Below are positions 44,560-55,876 of a stretch of 64,000 nucleotides of DNA, one piece after another. Each line of letters opens with the position of its first letter. Positions within the stretch are counted from its first letter, which is position 1. This DNA comes from Protopterus annectens (Eukaryota > Chordata > Ceratodontiformes > Protopteridae): NCBI RefSeq assembly GCF_019279795.1, contig NC_056729.1, forward strand, positions 1,864,498,107-1,864,562,106, given 5' to 3'. Under the pieces are notes generated by a model. The model was not told the origin of the DNA. It saw nothing but the letters and a program-made list of their open reading frames with translations, and searched no databases. Made by a program: the position numbers and the translations under genes.

Positions 44560-46233
44560 CGAACTAAACACCCGCTTCCCTAGGCGGTCCATCGACCAAG
44601 ACTGCTTGCTCGGGGGGATGAACCGAGGGACTCTCCTGAGCTAGTTCCCTCTTGGTGGCCGCCGCCACCAACATGGCATCTACAGGGGAACCCTTACTCC
44701 AGTGGGACTTGTCAGAGGGCGGGCTAAGGATCTTGTCCGGGCGCTTAGGGACTGGCTCCACAGTGTCCGGCTCCTTCCACGCCCTGGTAGTAATCAAGTC
44801 TACCAGGGGGTCAGCCGGAGGGGACACCCAAGAGGTAGACGGGCCTGCTTCAAACGTCTCCAGGAACACGGATTCGTCCGAGGTAGGCTTTGGGGCAGAC
44901 CCCCCACCCTTATTCTAAGCATCTCCATGATGTCACCGAATGAGACATCTTTGGGGGGTGATCTTGGGGAACCTTCCCCTTCCTCCAAATCAGTGTCCTC
45001 AGTCAAGGACTTGGGGGAGTCCAGGTGCCTCCTCTTGCACCTTCGCTTGTGAGGAACCTCCTCGGGGGGGCTGTCTGAGGAGGTCTCAGCAGCCACGTCT
45101 TGTTCCACTGGAACTACCTGGGACGTCAAAGCAGGCTGTCCCTGGGGCCGGGTGATGGAAGTCTGACTTAACAGAGAAGGAGTGCAGAGTGGAGCCGTGG
45201 CAAGGGCCGGGGGCCTGCAATCTCTCGACAGTGCCCTCTCCACCACATTGAATGCAGAGGGAAAGCTGCTCTCTCTGGGATCAGAAAGCAGACCCTCGCT
45301 TGGATCCGACGGACGGATCGGGGCCGGCACCGAAGCGATCAGATCCGACAGACCAGCATGCTCCGACCTGGACGGAGCTGAAGGCATACCAATACCCCCG
45401 GATCCGAAGCTCAGCCCTTGGCTCCGAAAGCTCGGATCCGAAGAAAATGGACCCGACACACTCGAGGCAAGTGTCGGCGCCGACACACCACTGGCTCCAA
45501 GGCTGCCCGGCTCGGAAGACTCCGAACCCGGGAAATGGGACAGAGAAGGAGCTATCGGGGCAAAGAAGGGGGTCGAGCTCCCCCCGGAGGGGGGGAGGCA
45601 GGAGCACTCCCATCCGAGTTGGGCCTGGAGAAATCTTCTCATCATCCGGTCCATATCTGCATCCGTGAGACTTCGCGTAGATCGACGAGGCCACCGAGGT
45701 GGAGCAGGAGTATCGCCTTGATGACCTCAAAGGAGATCGGGTCTCCTCCTCCTCAGGACCCAGTGAAAAGCACGGGTACCGGATCCGAGAAGGAGACCAC
45801 CAAGAAGACCTGGAAGTCCTGGAGGGAGAAGACCGCTTAGCTGGGGGCGGGGGGGGGGCAAAGCGGAGGCCTCGGCCCTCCGCTTGTGGTGCTTCTCCCT
45901 CCTTTTTTCTTTCCTAGCATTCCTCTCCTCCGGGCCTAAGGTGGGAGGTTGAGTCCCGGCCGGGGGGAAGGAAGCAGGAGTGGCAGCTGCCGCAGCGGGA
46001 GCCACGGGAGGACCGGAGGTAAAAGCAGAGTCCGGAGGTAGAAGACCCGCCAGAATCAGCTTAGACCTCTGGTCCTTGAGTGCCCTGGGGTTGAACGCCG
46101 CACAAATGGTACAACCAGAGGACAGGTGCTCAACCCCAAGGCACAACACACACCGAGTGTGGCCATCTGCTGGGGACAGCTTATGGCCACACTCGGTGCA
46201 CTTAGAGAAAATTGGTTTTGGGGCCTCAGACAT
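44560..46233 (-). pseudogene. DIRS-B gag-like protein
   Basis: The best start is the ATG at 46233 (MSEAPKPIFSKCTECGHKLS). Residues 11-45 repeat the Cys/His module of DIRS-A gag: C-x2-C-G...H-x2-C-x2-C-L-G...H...C-x2-C. An Ala/Pro-rich stretch and a Lys/Arg-rich stretch follow, then a long Ser/Pro/Gly region rich in Ser-Asp-Pro encoded by TCGGATCC-type DNA (45654-45290). A GC-rich G-run near 45848-45858 probably shifts the frame. The C-terminal part (44869-44564, then to about 44310) is in other frames. Shared module across two divergent families indicates a conserved Gag feature. Confidence 0.68.
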
Positions 46234-46479
46234 TTTAACCAAAAAGGGAAACCCATACACACTAGGCCCCAAACACACACACACAACCCTGATGAAACCA
46301 CGAAGGAAGGGGGAGGTTAAATAAGAAAAATATAAGAGATATTAAATTTAGGAGAGGGACCTGAACACACAGTCAAACTAATTTTAAGAAAAGGGTAAGA
46401 AAGGATAAAATTTTTCTCACAAACGCGATGAAAACGCCTGGAACCCGGGATCAAGCTGCTGAAGTAAACCGCGGGAAAC

Positions 46480-46631
46480 TAGATCCGAGGTCAGTCAGGG
46501 TTGGGAGGGATTATGGGTAGGGGGAGGAGCTTGGAGCTCGGATCTAAGGCTGTTGAAAACTGCCAGCTCGGATCAGAGGTCGGATCCGATTCCCATAGGT
46601 TACTGCACAAATGAAGTTAACTACTTCAGAT
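46480..46631. repeat. DIRS-B inverted terminal repeat, 5' side
   Basis: Ends GAAGTTAACTACTTCAGAT. It contains the dyad-like GGATCAGAGGTCGGATCC (46570-46587). The gag ATG at 46233 is about 250 bases inward. I see no TATA box here. Confidence 0.85.
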
Positions 46632-46964
46632 TTGTTGTTTTCTGTCAAATCATTGGCAGATCATTGAAGTTTAAAGTCAGAAAATAATGACAGTTGAGTT
46701 TCATACTTCATACCCTTCAGAAAATTCATGCCAATGCAAAACCTGCATTTCTATCTACGTTCTAAGTTTGTAAGAACAGTACTTAAAAGTGTCCCTATTT
46801 TTGGGCCTTTGTACCTCCCCATTATTTTTGGCTTTGTCTTGATTTCTTGATCTAAGAGGTTGAGAGGTACGTCCAGATTTACTGTGCGAGTGGTATGGTT
46901 GAGAGGTACACAAACCTCACTGCTGCTGCCAGGGATCACTCTCACTCCTCTCTCTCTCTGCCTT

Positions 46965-46966
<2 letters not shown>

Positions 46967-47056
<90 letters not shown>
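46967..47056. repeat. (AC)n microsatellite
   Basis: About 38 AC units plus a short interrupted run, in the hAT element. In copy 1 the expanded tract lies at a slightly different AC-rich place. Confidence 0.95.
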
Positions 47057-47793
47057 CCTCTTTTGCTCTCATGCACACATTCAGTCACACGCAGACAGAA
47101 ACAGTTTATTTTGCATTCACACATGTATTCACTCACACTTCACTCTCACAATCTCACACACACAGTGACTTCCTTATTTATACATGCACTCACACATTGC
47201 TCTCACTCTGCTGTCTCACACAAACACACACACACAGTCACTTTTGCTTTCATGCACACATTCATTCACACATGCAGACACACGCACACACATACACTTA
47301 TGGACTCTTCTACTTTCATGCACACATTCACTCACGCACACACATAAATACACATGCACACCTTCACTTTTTCGTTTCACTCCATGCCCAGTACCATTCC
47401 GCGTCCCAGTGGTTGGGGACCTCTGTTCTAAAATATTTCTTACTACATTTTATTCACATTTGTCCATGTTTTATTTGATCCTTCATCGATTCCCAAATAT
47501 TTACACACTCCCTCTTGCTCCAGTTCTTTTATTTCACATTCCTGTCCCAAATTGATGTTTTCTTGGTGCTGCAGCTTTCCTGCTTTAAAGGTTACATTTG
47601 CACATTTATGAAGACCAAATGACATTCTTATATCTGAAAAAGTTTTGACCACCTGCAGTTGTGCTTTCAGTTCCTCATCTGATGAACTCTACAGTTTTAA
47701 ATAATCTACAAAAAACATGAAATGTCTTCGCATTTTGTTGTTTTCTGGGAGCCAAACTGTAGCCATGGCCCAATCTGTCACGCAAACAGCTTA

Positions 47794-48897
47794 GGTTCAT
47801 AGGTTCGTACTAGGCTATCTGCCCTAGGGCATTTATAAGCCTAGCCAGAGTGTGTGTGGCTTTCACCACCCCTTAGGATGAGAATACTACGCCTTTTTAG
47901 GGTTTAGTTTACTGTGCCTCTGTCTAGTAGTGACACAGAGATGACCCCCGGGGTAAACCTACGATCTCCCATCCACTCGTCGAGATTTCTCTTGAATAGA
48001 GTCAGTGAGGGGCTCTGCCTAACATGGACTGGGATTCTGTTCGAGTGTAGGGAGCCTCTGGGTTATGAATCTGTCCCTCCAGCACGTCCTATTTATTTCT
48101 GTGTTGAGGTTTAAGTCTCGTTCTCGTGGCTCTGATGGATTTGGATTTTCTGAGGTGGAGCATGTCCATTAATTCCGGATTGGACATGGCCTTGTACGTC
48201 AGGCACAGATCACCTCTGAGTAGGTGGTATGTGACTGAATAGAGCTGGAGTTTTTTCAGTCGGGCAGCATATGACATATGTTTAAGACCCTTTATCCTCT
48301 TGGTGAGGAACTTTTGGGGTCTTTCCAACTGCTGCAGGTGTCGGGTGAGATACATCCCAAATGGGGCATTGTTCTCAATCATTGGCCTGATAAGAGAAGA
48401 GTACAGGGGCACAATGACCTCTCTTGATCTAGATGTGAATCCCTTCATGATAAGGTGGGCAATATAGAAGATCTTCTTAACCACTTTGGCAATGTGAGTG
48501 TCAAATGAGAGGTTACTGTCAACCTGGGTCCCTAGGTCCCTGATTACCTCTTCCGTACTTAATGGATTAACACCTATGTGGTAATTTGTCAGTACCTTGT
48601 TTTTCCCAAAGGGTATGACTATACATTTTTTGGCGTTCAGCTTAAGGCCATGGCTCTGGCACCAATTATCCGTTTCTATGAGGCCTCTCTGAAGGATGTT
48701 TGTGTCCGCTGTAGTATCAATTATGGAGCCCAGTTTGCAGTCATCTGCGAACTTTGTCAGCCACAATCCTCCTATGTTTGCCTGTACCTCGGAAAAATAA
48801 ATGCCGAACAAGAGGGGTCCCAGGACTGAGCCCTGTGGGACACCGCTTGTGACTGGCTTAGAGTCTGACATAGCTCCAGCAACTCTGACCCTGTGGG
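47794..48897 (-). mobile_element. 5'-truncated CR1 insertion, copy 2 only
   Basis: Absent from copy 1 (site at about 18972). GCTTA occurs at 47789-47793 and 48898-48902, a probable 5-bp target duplication. The minus-strand 3' end reads TAGCCTAGTACGAACCTATG, the same end as the CR1 at 62515. Truncation is at the motif-B region of ORF2. Confidence 0.88.
48089..48871 (-). pseudogene. CR1 ORF2, reverse transcriptase C-terminal half
   Basis: An open 260-codon segment starts at SKPVTSGVPQGSVLGPLLFG (motif B), continues through the intact FADD box (WLTKFADDCKLG), then GLKLNAKKC, VIRDLGTQVDSNLSFDTHI, and the thumb-side PLYSSLIRPMIE, KRIKGLKHMSYAARL, and LRGDLCLTYKAM. The frame ends near 48089; homologous sequence continues in other frames to the 3' UTR. 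It has no endonuclease and no 5' half of RT, so it is a dead fragment although nearly free of lesions, which indicates a recent insertion. Confidence 0.88.
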
Positions 48898-49619
48898 GCT
48901 TAATGGGTTAAGGACAAGAGGAAAGAGCAGCAGTGACAAAGAGTCACTACCTTATCAATTTTAAGCACTTTTTTATCCATGAACATAGGATACTGTCAAA
49001 TGCTTTTTGTAGTCTATCCATGGCATTCTTAGTTTCGTCCCCTTTTTACAGTTCTCCATTATGACTAACAAATGATCCTGTGTTCCATACGACTTTTATT
49101 GCCCTTTCGTTCTACTGCTATGATGGAGTTTTCTTTTAAATGACTGTAAACTGCTGGCATCAATTCCAGTGTACAGTTTATATGTCGTTGGAAGGCAAGT
49201 TATTGGTCTATAGTGTTTAGGATAACTTGCGGGTTTGCTCTTAAAGGGAGTGTGTCTAAGTTGTGGTGTTCTGGCAACATTATTTTTTTACAATACTATT
49301 GATTAGTTTTCGATCGAAAAGAACCAAAAGTCTATTTCTTTCAGTTTACTTCTTTCACTTGGGGGGGATTTTTAACAGTTTATATCTGAAAGGCATCCTG
49401 CTCTCCAGTTCAGTCAGAAAGTACCTCCCACAAATCTGACATCTTCTTAAACCACCCACTTCTTTCACTAATTTAAATATACAGTTTCTGACACTTCCTA
49501 AACTGTTTTATTCCCCTGACAGAACCAAAACCTAGGAACTTTAGTTCTAATGACATTTCCCATTGAAAGACTAAATAACGTTACACTCATATAAAAAAAA
49601 AAGTAGCGATTTCAACTGA

Positions 49620-52490
49620 TTAGCTCTTTTTTTTACGTTCAGTTTTTAAAAGGTGAGTGTAGCTCCTGGTTGCCGATCGTAGCTAATTAACCAGGAAGCA
49701 CCATCTCCTTTAGTAATTATGTACGTTTAGTAAACTAATGTAACAAATCATCCAGTGGCTTCTGCTTCTGATGCCGCAGTTGACAGCATACTTTTGAATT
49801 GTCTACAATTTAATAGAAAGTCAGGGTTTTTTACTTTGTATTTTTCCTGATCCTCATGAAATATGTGCTTTTCTGGCGAAGTATTGGAGATGTCACTCAT
49901 TAAATGATTCGAGTTTTCAGTTTCAGACTTCAGATCTTTCTGAAAGTGATCACTAATGCAAAATATATTATGCTAGCGTCTTTCTAAGCTTATAATCATT
50001 ATTTAAACACCCACCTCTGACTTTAGGTCTTTGTTCCCTCGTTATTCTGGCTTTCCCCTTCTTGCCCTTATTTGCTATCCACTTGGAGCAATTAGCTCAG
50101 AGAATATGGGAGAGCTGTCTCTAGGAATGGGATTGGTATGGACTACAGGATACAAAGATGTACTTGTGCCTGGGAAAGTGTGTAGTTTTAGAAAGTTATA
50201 AAGTAAATAAAAGCAAAACTAAAGCTTATATGCATAAATGAGTGTCTAACTCATGCTTTAGTGCAAAAGCACCCTTATATGGAGATGGTATACGATGAGA
50301 TATATAGGTGTACATTTTACAAAACTGGCAAGGGTTACTCCAAGAGACATGGGAATACATCAAAGGAAGACTTGTCAAATTAAGTCATAGAAGACCGTCT
50401 CAGAAGATTTCGCAGCTGGGTCTAGAGCAAAGGTGCAGGCTATTAAAATGCTTACAGTTTCCTTAGTTTTATATGTGGGGTAAGCCTTTTTGAAGTGGGT
50501 TCAAGTTTTTTGAATGGCTGCAAAAATAATGAAATTTTATATGGGAAGGGAAAGCTTCAAGAGTAGAACAGAAAAAGCTAGTACAGCCTAAAGAGCTAGG
50601 GGGGCCTCTCATTGCCACGCGTTTAGCTGTACCACACTGCCACTCAGATAAGACTAGTATACGTTATTCTGCGCAATAGATAACAGCTCTAGGTGGAAAG
50701 GTATAATGATAAGCTGGGGGAGGCAATATGAGACAACACTAATATCTGCCATTTGGTCAGGAGGGATGAATATGGGGAGTGGAAGTGGACATCTGAGTAA
50801 CATGGTTTAGTCTAGTACACAATTTATGAATGTTAAAATTGCCATGCAAATTTGGGTTGCAGCCTACAGAATTAGCTATGCACAGGTAGCTCAATACAAG
50901 CATCCTGTTAAGGTGGTGGGGAAGAGAAGGGCAATTATTATACTGGGAACATTTTATAAAGGAAGGGAACAATGAAGTGGGAAGAGTTTCTGGCAAACCA
51001 TGCACCACTGCAAAAAGATATATCTTATAATAAAGATAACTATTTCAGGGTGGTATGACTAAAAAATATGGAGACAAAATCCTGTAAAAGCCAGAGATCA
51101 GTACATTTAAGGAAAAAAGGGCATAGTATGATCAGGGAGAAATGGGCAAAGGAGAGATGTTAATACTAAAGTGCAGGACAATGGATGCCCAAAAAAATTG
51201 AGACATACTCAGTCTGGTTGAAATGTTTTATTTTACATGGAATTCTAAGCATTACTGTTGTACTGGTCTTAATTTAAAAAAGTGATGCATTTGAAGTTAA
51301 ACTAGGGTAGATAATAAAATTGAAAGGGCCATTCACTAAGGTATGACAGTGCACTGTGCATGGGGGTGCATATATGAGATGGTTAATAAAGGTATGTTTT
51401 TACAAACACCACAGACTCTGACAGTATGGATTTAAATATTAGGTACCAAAAAAAGTAAAAAACGCCACAAACCAAGAAAACACAGGTAACCTTGAGTCCT
51501 ATAGCCACAAATTCAATTCAAAAACCTTTCTTAACGCAGATTTATTAAATAAATATGACACAGCTTACTATCAAATGAGCAGCTTCATCAGAGATACAAG
51601 TACAAGTGCTAAGAAGCACACCTTTATGTGTACAGGAAGTGACACAGACACACGTCACACAGTGTACACTGGGAGGTGACGTGTGTTTGTGTCACTTCCT
51701 GTGCACATAAAGGTGTGCTTCTTAGCACTTGTATTTGTATCTCTGATGAAGCTGCTCATTTGATAGTGGCAAAAACGTCATTTTATTTTATTTAATAAAT
51801 CTGCGTTAAGAAAGGTTTTTGAATTGAATTTTTGGCTATAGGACTCAAGGTTACCTGTGATTTCTTGGTTTGTGGGATTTAAATATTAGATTAGATGCAT
51901 GTATGGTGGAGGCAGTGCAACAGGAGTTTTTTTGACCAAATAGCAGCCAAGTATAATCAAAAGTCTAATTTCAGTGGTAGCCCACAAAAAGCAAATATGG
52001 AACAGAAATGCCACAGGAAGCGTGTGTCAAGTGTGGAAGTTATTCTTGCATGCAGAGTGTCTGTGCTCAGCCAAGGACACTGCTTGGCATTTCTGTACAA
52101 ATAAAGTTTGCCATGAGCAAGGCAGAAGTGCTATTTTTATTTATATATTCTCTGTTTGACATCCAGAACTACAAACTGAAAATGTGAATGGATTTTTACC
52201 TATTGATTCTACTTTTTTTGCACTGTTATAAATTAACTGCATTGGATTTGCCCGAGAGCTGCTCAATGCTTAGTGACCTAGCTGCTTATTGTGCCAATTT
52301 CTTGTACCTGATTTGGCAAACTGCCAGCCTTGAAAGACCTAAATACGTTTTATAATGATACTGTTCTTCTGTGATAGCTATACATGTGTTTTTTGGTAAT
52401 CTGTTGCAATGCAAGTGGAAATAGTTTGGTTTAACTGTAGTGAGAGTAGTGAAGAACCTAGTAATTTCTAGGCTTTTGATTGCTGTAGAA
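49620..52490. other. Duplicated but unassigned sequence (copy 2)
   Basis: Counterpart of 19666-22131. Apart from the palindromic insert at 51443-51874 no gene or element is recognised. Confidence 0.55.
51443..51874. mobile_element. 432-bp palindromic PLE-like foldback insertion
   Basis: GGATTTAAATATTAG occurs at 51428-51442 and 51875-51889, a perfect 15-bp target duplication; copy 1 has a single copy of this sequence (near 21510). The insert is two nearly identical inverted arms of about 205 bases around a short centre (about 51660-51676). Each arm contains TCTGATGAAGCTGCTCATTT followed by AATAAA-type sequence, similar in layout to the 3' part of PLE-1. It encodes nothing. Confidence 0.85.
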
Positions 52491-54624
52491 CCTTACAGTA
52501 TGTTGTTTTGTTGTTGGCCAGTGGGCTTATTTGAACTTTTCTGCACGTTTATAAATTATATCTGTGAAGTGCTGCTCATTGTGCAGCCACATTTAAGCAT
52601 GCATGTTATAGACTCATGCACTTACAACTTTAACTTACTCTGTAGAACCTGCTCCATAATTTCCTAGTGTGCTTAATCAGTACCTCCATGAAAGCCTGTG
52701 GTTTGTGCTAAGATTCCATGTTCGTGTGCAGACTTGAATTGTCCGCTGTAAACGGGGACCACTCCAGCAAATCAACCTGGCCCCCCTGGTGTCACTCAAC
52801 ATCCAAACTTATGGATTTACACTTTGCTACGGTCTCTGCAGCCAGCTCAGTTGAAATGGCCATCCTGAGACAGTGTAGCAAATGTCTCTTGTTTACTGCC
52901 ACGCACCTACTAGTTAAAACTGAATGTGTGAGAGATGTAGTTTTGTAATGTTAATGGAGGCAAAACTCATGTGAAGCCATGGCATATAACAAGTGGGTTA
53001 TCAGTAACCCACAACACCACACTAAATCTATCCACACACATCTGACCAGTCACATAGACCCACATACTGAGGCTCTTAAAAGTAATTTACCTAAACCACA
53101 AAGGTCTCCAAACCTAAGAAACTATCCTAAGCAAACTGTCAAACGCAGAACAATCAACATCCACAGTGAAGCATACATCCACTTAAAAACCCTGTAAGAT
53201 TAGCCTCCACAAAATCCAACATCCTTCTCATAGGGGGACTCCATAGTGAGACACGCTGATGTACTACTCAGCAGGCTGCAAGGAGACTGTCATTTACTTA
53301 TCAGGTGCCAGGATTTGTGGCATCAGACATGCAAACAAGACAGAGTCATAGTACATAAGGGTGTAAATGACTTGAGACATACCCCCTTGGACTGTATGAA
53401 GATACACCTGTAGTTCTTGGAACAAGCATCCCAGGTGGGTATGAACATAGCATAAGCAACATTTTACCATCTCAAAAAAATAATACAGCAATGTAACAAA
53501 AGATTGACTTCAAACTGCTTAGCTTCTGGTCTCATTGATTGGGAGGGCTAATGTGTACATCAATCTGGGAGGAGATGGTAAACAGTCCTGAGTGCTTTGC
53601 CAAGGATAGCCTGCACCTTTTACCCACCCCAAGCTTTCATATATTAGCTAAAACCTTGTGCACCCCATAGTGCCTTTTTAGAGTGTTCAGTCTTCAAAAG
53701 CTTCCAACGTAAAACAAACCAGACAATGTCTAGCAACAATGCCTTTAGGTTAGCTGCCTTAAAATCTGAACTTCCTACAAGCACTTTTTCTATTCTGGAA
53801 AACAGATATTTATGTAGTCATAGAGATCTGGTTCAGGACCATTTAGAGCAATCAGTGCAGAGTTTCAGGCCCATTGCATTAAATGAAGGCACTAAGTGCA
53901 GCAGGGCCTCCATATCTGTAAAGGGGAGGAACTTCATCTCCAGACTTGCTCCATGTCATTATCTTGTTAAACTCTTCCACCCCACCTTACCATTAACAGA
54001 ACCCTTTATCATATTATTGTCAACTATAGGACCAATTGGCTTCGGTCTCTTACCTAACTAGCAAGGAGTTCCTTAAACGCCATCCGTCTAGGGGAATTCA
54101 ACTACCCCTCCATTAAAGGGGAGACATGGAAATCCTCAAACATGTATGCTTAGAGATTTCTGGACTTCAGTAGCACAAATTCTGTGGATCATTTAGTTTG
54201 CACTCCAGCAGAAATTTATAAAATCAGGGACCTGATCCTCACCAGTATGGGATAGCTCTGATCTCTACCAGTTGTTGATACCTTCATGGTCAGATCTGAC
54301 CACCAGTCAATCATAATCATAGTAAGACTGAAGACAGAAATGTCCTGCAATACTTCAGTGTTCAGAGATTATAATAAGGCTGGGCTACTAAAACTAAGTA
54401 ATGACCTGGCTAAATTCAACATCCTGTTTCAGCCTACTACCCTAACAGTTTATGCAGAATCCTTGGCTGGCAAATTCCATGCACATGTAAATAGATGCAT
54501 CTGTCCGCCTTTGAGGTAAATCCAGTGCATGCCAAATGCAAAAATAAACATATGTGATTAAACCAAAATATGAACAGGATTTATAATAAAAGCAAAAACT
54601 AATTGCATGTAAAAATATAACACT

Positions 54625-55876
54625 TGTTTTCTTCTTCTTCTGGCTGCTCCCGTTAGGGGTCGCCATAGCAGATCAACTGTTTCCATTTCTTCCTGTCCTC
54701 TGCATCTTGCTCTGTCACACCAACCAGCTGCATGTCCTCTCTCACCACATCCATAAACCTTATCTTAGGCCTTCCTCTTTTCCTGTTACCTGGCAGCTTC
54801 ATTCTTAGCATCTTTTTCCCAATATACTCTGCATCCCTCCTCAGCACATGTCCAAACCAACATAATCTTGCCTCTCTGGCTTTGTCTCCAAACCTTCCAA
54901 CCTGGGCTGATCCTCTAATATACTTATTCCTAATAATGTACATCCTCGTCACACCCAGTGCAAATCTTAACATCTTCAACTCTGCCACATCAAGCTCTGA
55001 CTCCTGCCTTTTTGTCAACGCCACTGTCTCCAACCCATATAACATAGCTGGTCTCACTACCCTCTTGTAGACCTTCCCTTTCACTCTTACTGGTATTAGT
55101 CTGTCACAAATCACTCCTGACACTCTTCTCCACCCACTCCATCCTGCCTGTACTCTCTTCTTCACCTCTCTTCCACACTCACCATTACTCTGAACTGCTG
55201 ATCCCAAGTGCTTAAACTCATTCACCTTCACCACCTCTACTCCCTGCATCCTCACCATTCCTCTATCCTCCCTCTCATTCACACACATATATTCTGTCTT
55301 AATCCTGCTGACCTTCATTCCTCTTCTCTCTAAAGCATATCTCCACCTCTCCAGGGTCTCCTCCACCTGTTCTCTACTCTCACTACAGATCACAATGTCA
55401 TCTGCAAACATCATAGTCCACGGGGACTCATGTCTGATCTCGTCTGTCAACCTGTTCATCACCATTGCAAATAAGAAAGGGCTCAGAGCTGATCCTTGAT
55501 GTAGTCCCACCTCCACCATAAACACATCCGTCACTCCCACCGCAGACCTCACCGCTGTAACACTACCCTTGTACTTATCCTGTACCACTTTTACAAACAT
55601 CTCTGACACTCCCGACTTCCTCATACAATACCACAACTCCTCTCCAGGCACCCTGTCATATGCTTTCGCTAAATCCACAAAGACACAATGCAACTCCTTC
55701 TGACCTTCTCTGTACTTCTCCATCAACGCTCTCAGAGCAAACATCGCATCTGTAATGCTCTCTCCTGGCATGAAACCGTACTGCTGATCACTAATCACCT
55801 CCCTTCTTAACCTAGCTTCCACTACTCTTTCCCATAACTTCATGCTGTGACTGATCAGTTTAATCCCTCTGTAGTT
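54625..55876 (-). mobile_element. 5'-truncated RTE-like LINE
   Basis: The empty site is visible in copy 1 (ATAACACTAAAGATG near 30505). On the minus strand the insert begins within the RT and ends with GGCGACCCCTAACGGGAGCA followed by GAAGAAGAA-type repeats, a 3' end widely seen in fish genomes. No clear target duplication. Confidence 0.85.
54653..55876 (-). pseudogene. RTE-like reverse transcriptase, C-terminal part
   Basis: The frame is open for about 400 codons. Blocks are YRGIKLISHSMKLWERVVE, FMPGESITDAMFALR, motif A CVFVDLAKAYDRVP, motif B LHQGSALSPFLFAMVMNRL, and WTMMFADDIVICSESREQ with FADD. The C-terminus has EFKHLGSAVQSNGECG, RPAMLYGLETVALTK, ARLCWFGHVLRRD and NRKRGRPKIRFMDVV. There is no RNase H and no endonuclease because of 5' truncation. 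The first codons after 55876 belong to the flanking CR1, so the open frame that extends to 55945 is a chance fusion. Clade (RTE) is inferred from these motifs and the 3' tail. Confidence 0.85.

Larger units (their letters stand above)
40634..46631 (-). mobile_element. DIRS-type retrotransposon DIRS-B (about 6.0 kb)
   Basis: Copy 1 gives the empty site (CTCATAAAATTGCTGTTTTC near 17953); here that site is split with at most one ambiguous base and no target duplication. It has terminal inverted repeats (40634-40815 and 46480-46631), an internal complementary region (40928-41003) and minus-strand gag, RT/RNase H and recombinase frames. It is a different family from DIRS-A, GC-richer and with GGATCCGA motifs. 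Confidence 0.92.
40192..47425. mobile_element. Non-autonomous hAT transposon, copy 2, split by DIRS-B
   Basis: Ends CAGCAGTCTCAAACC (40192) and GGTTGGGGACCTCTG (to 47425) are imperfect inverted repeats. Both are flanked by TTCTAAAA (40184-40191 and 47426-47433), an 8-bp target duplication diagnostic of hAT. Without DIRS-B the element is about 1.24 kb. It includes an L2 end (about 40290-40390) and AC repeats (46967-47056). Confidence 0.85.
47434..49619 (-). mobile_element. R2/R4-like LINE relic, copy 2 second part
   Basis: Matches 18617-19680 of copy 1 with a CR1 fragment inserted at 47794-48897. It includes GLHKCANVTFKAGKL at about 47620-47560. Confidence 0.65.

Noticed and set aside
45182..45840. 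Long plus-strand frames in GC-rich DNA
   Set aside because: They are antisense shadows of the DIRS-B gag gene, favoured by low stop-codon density.
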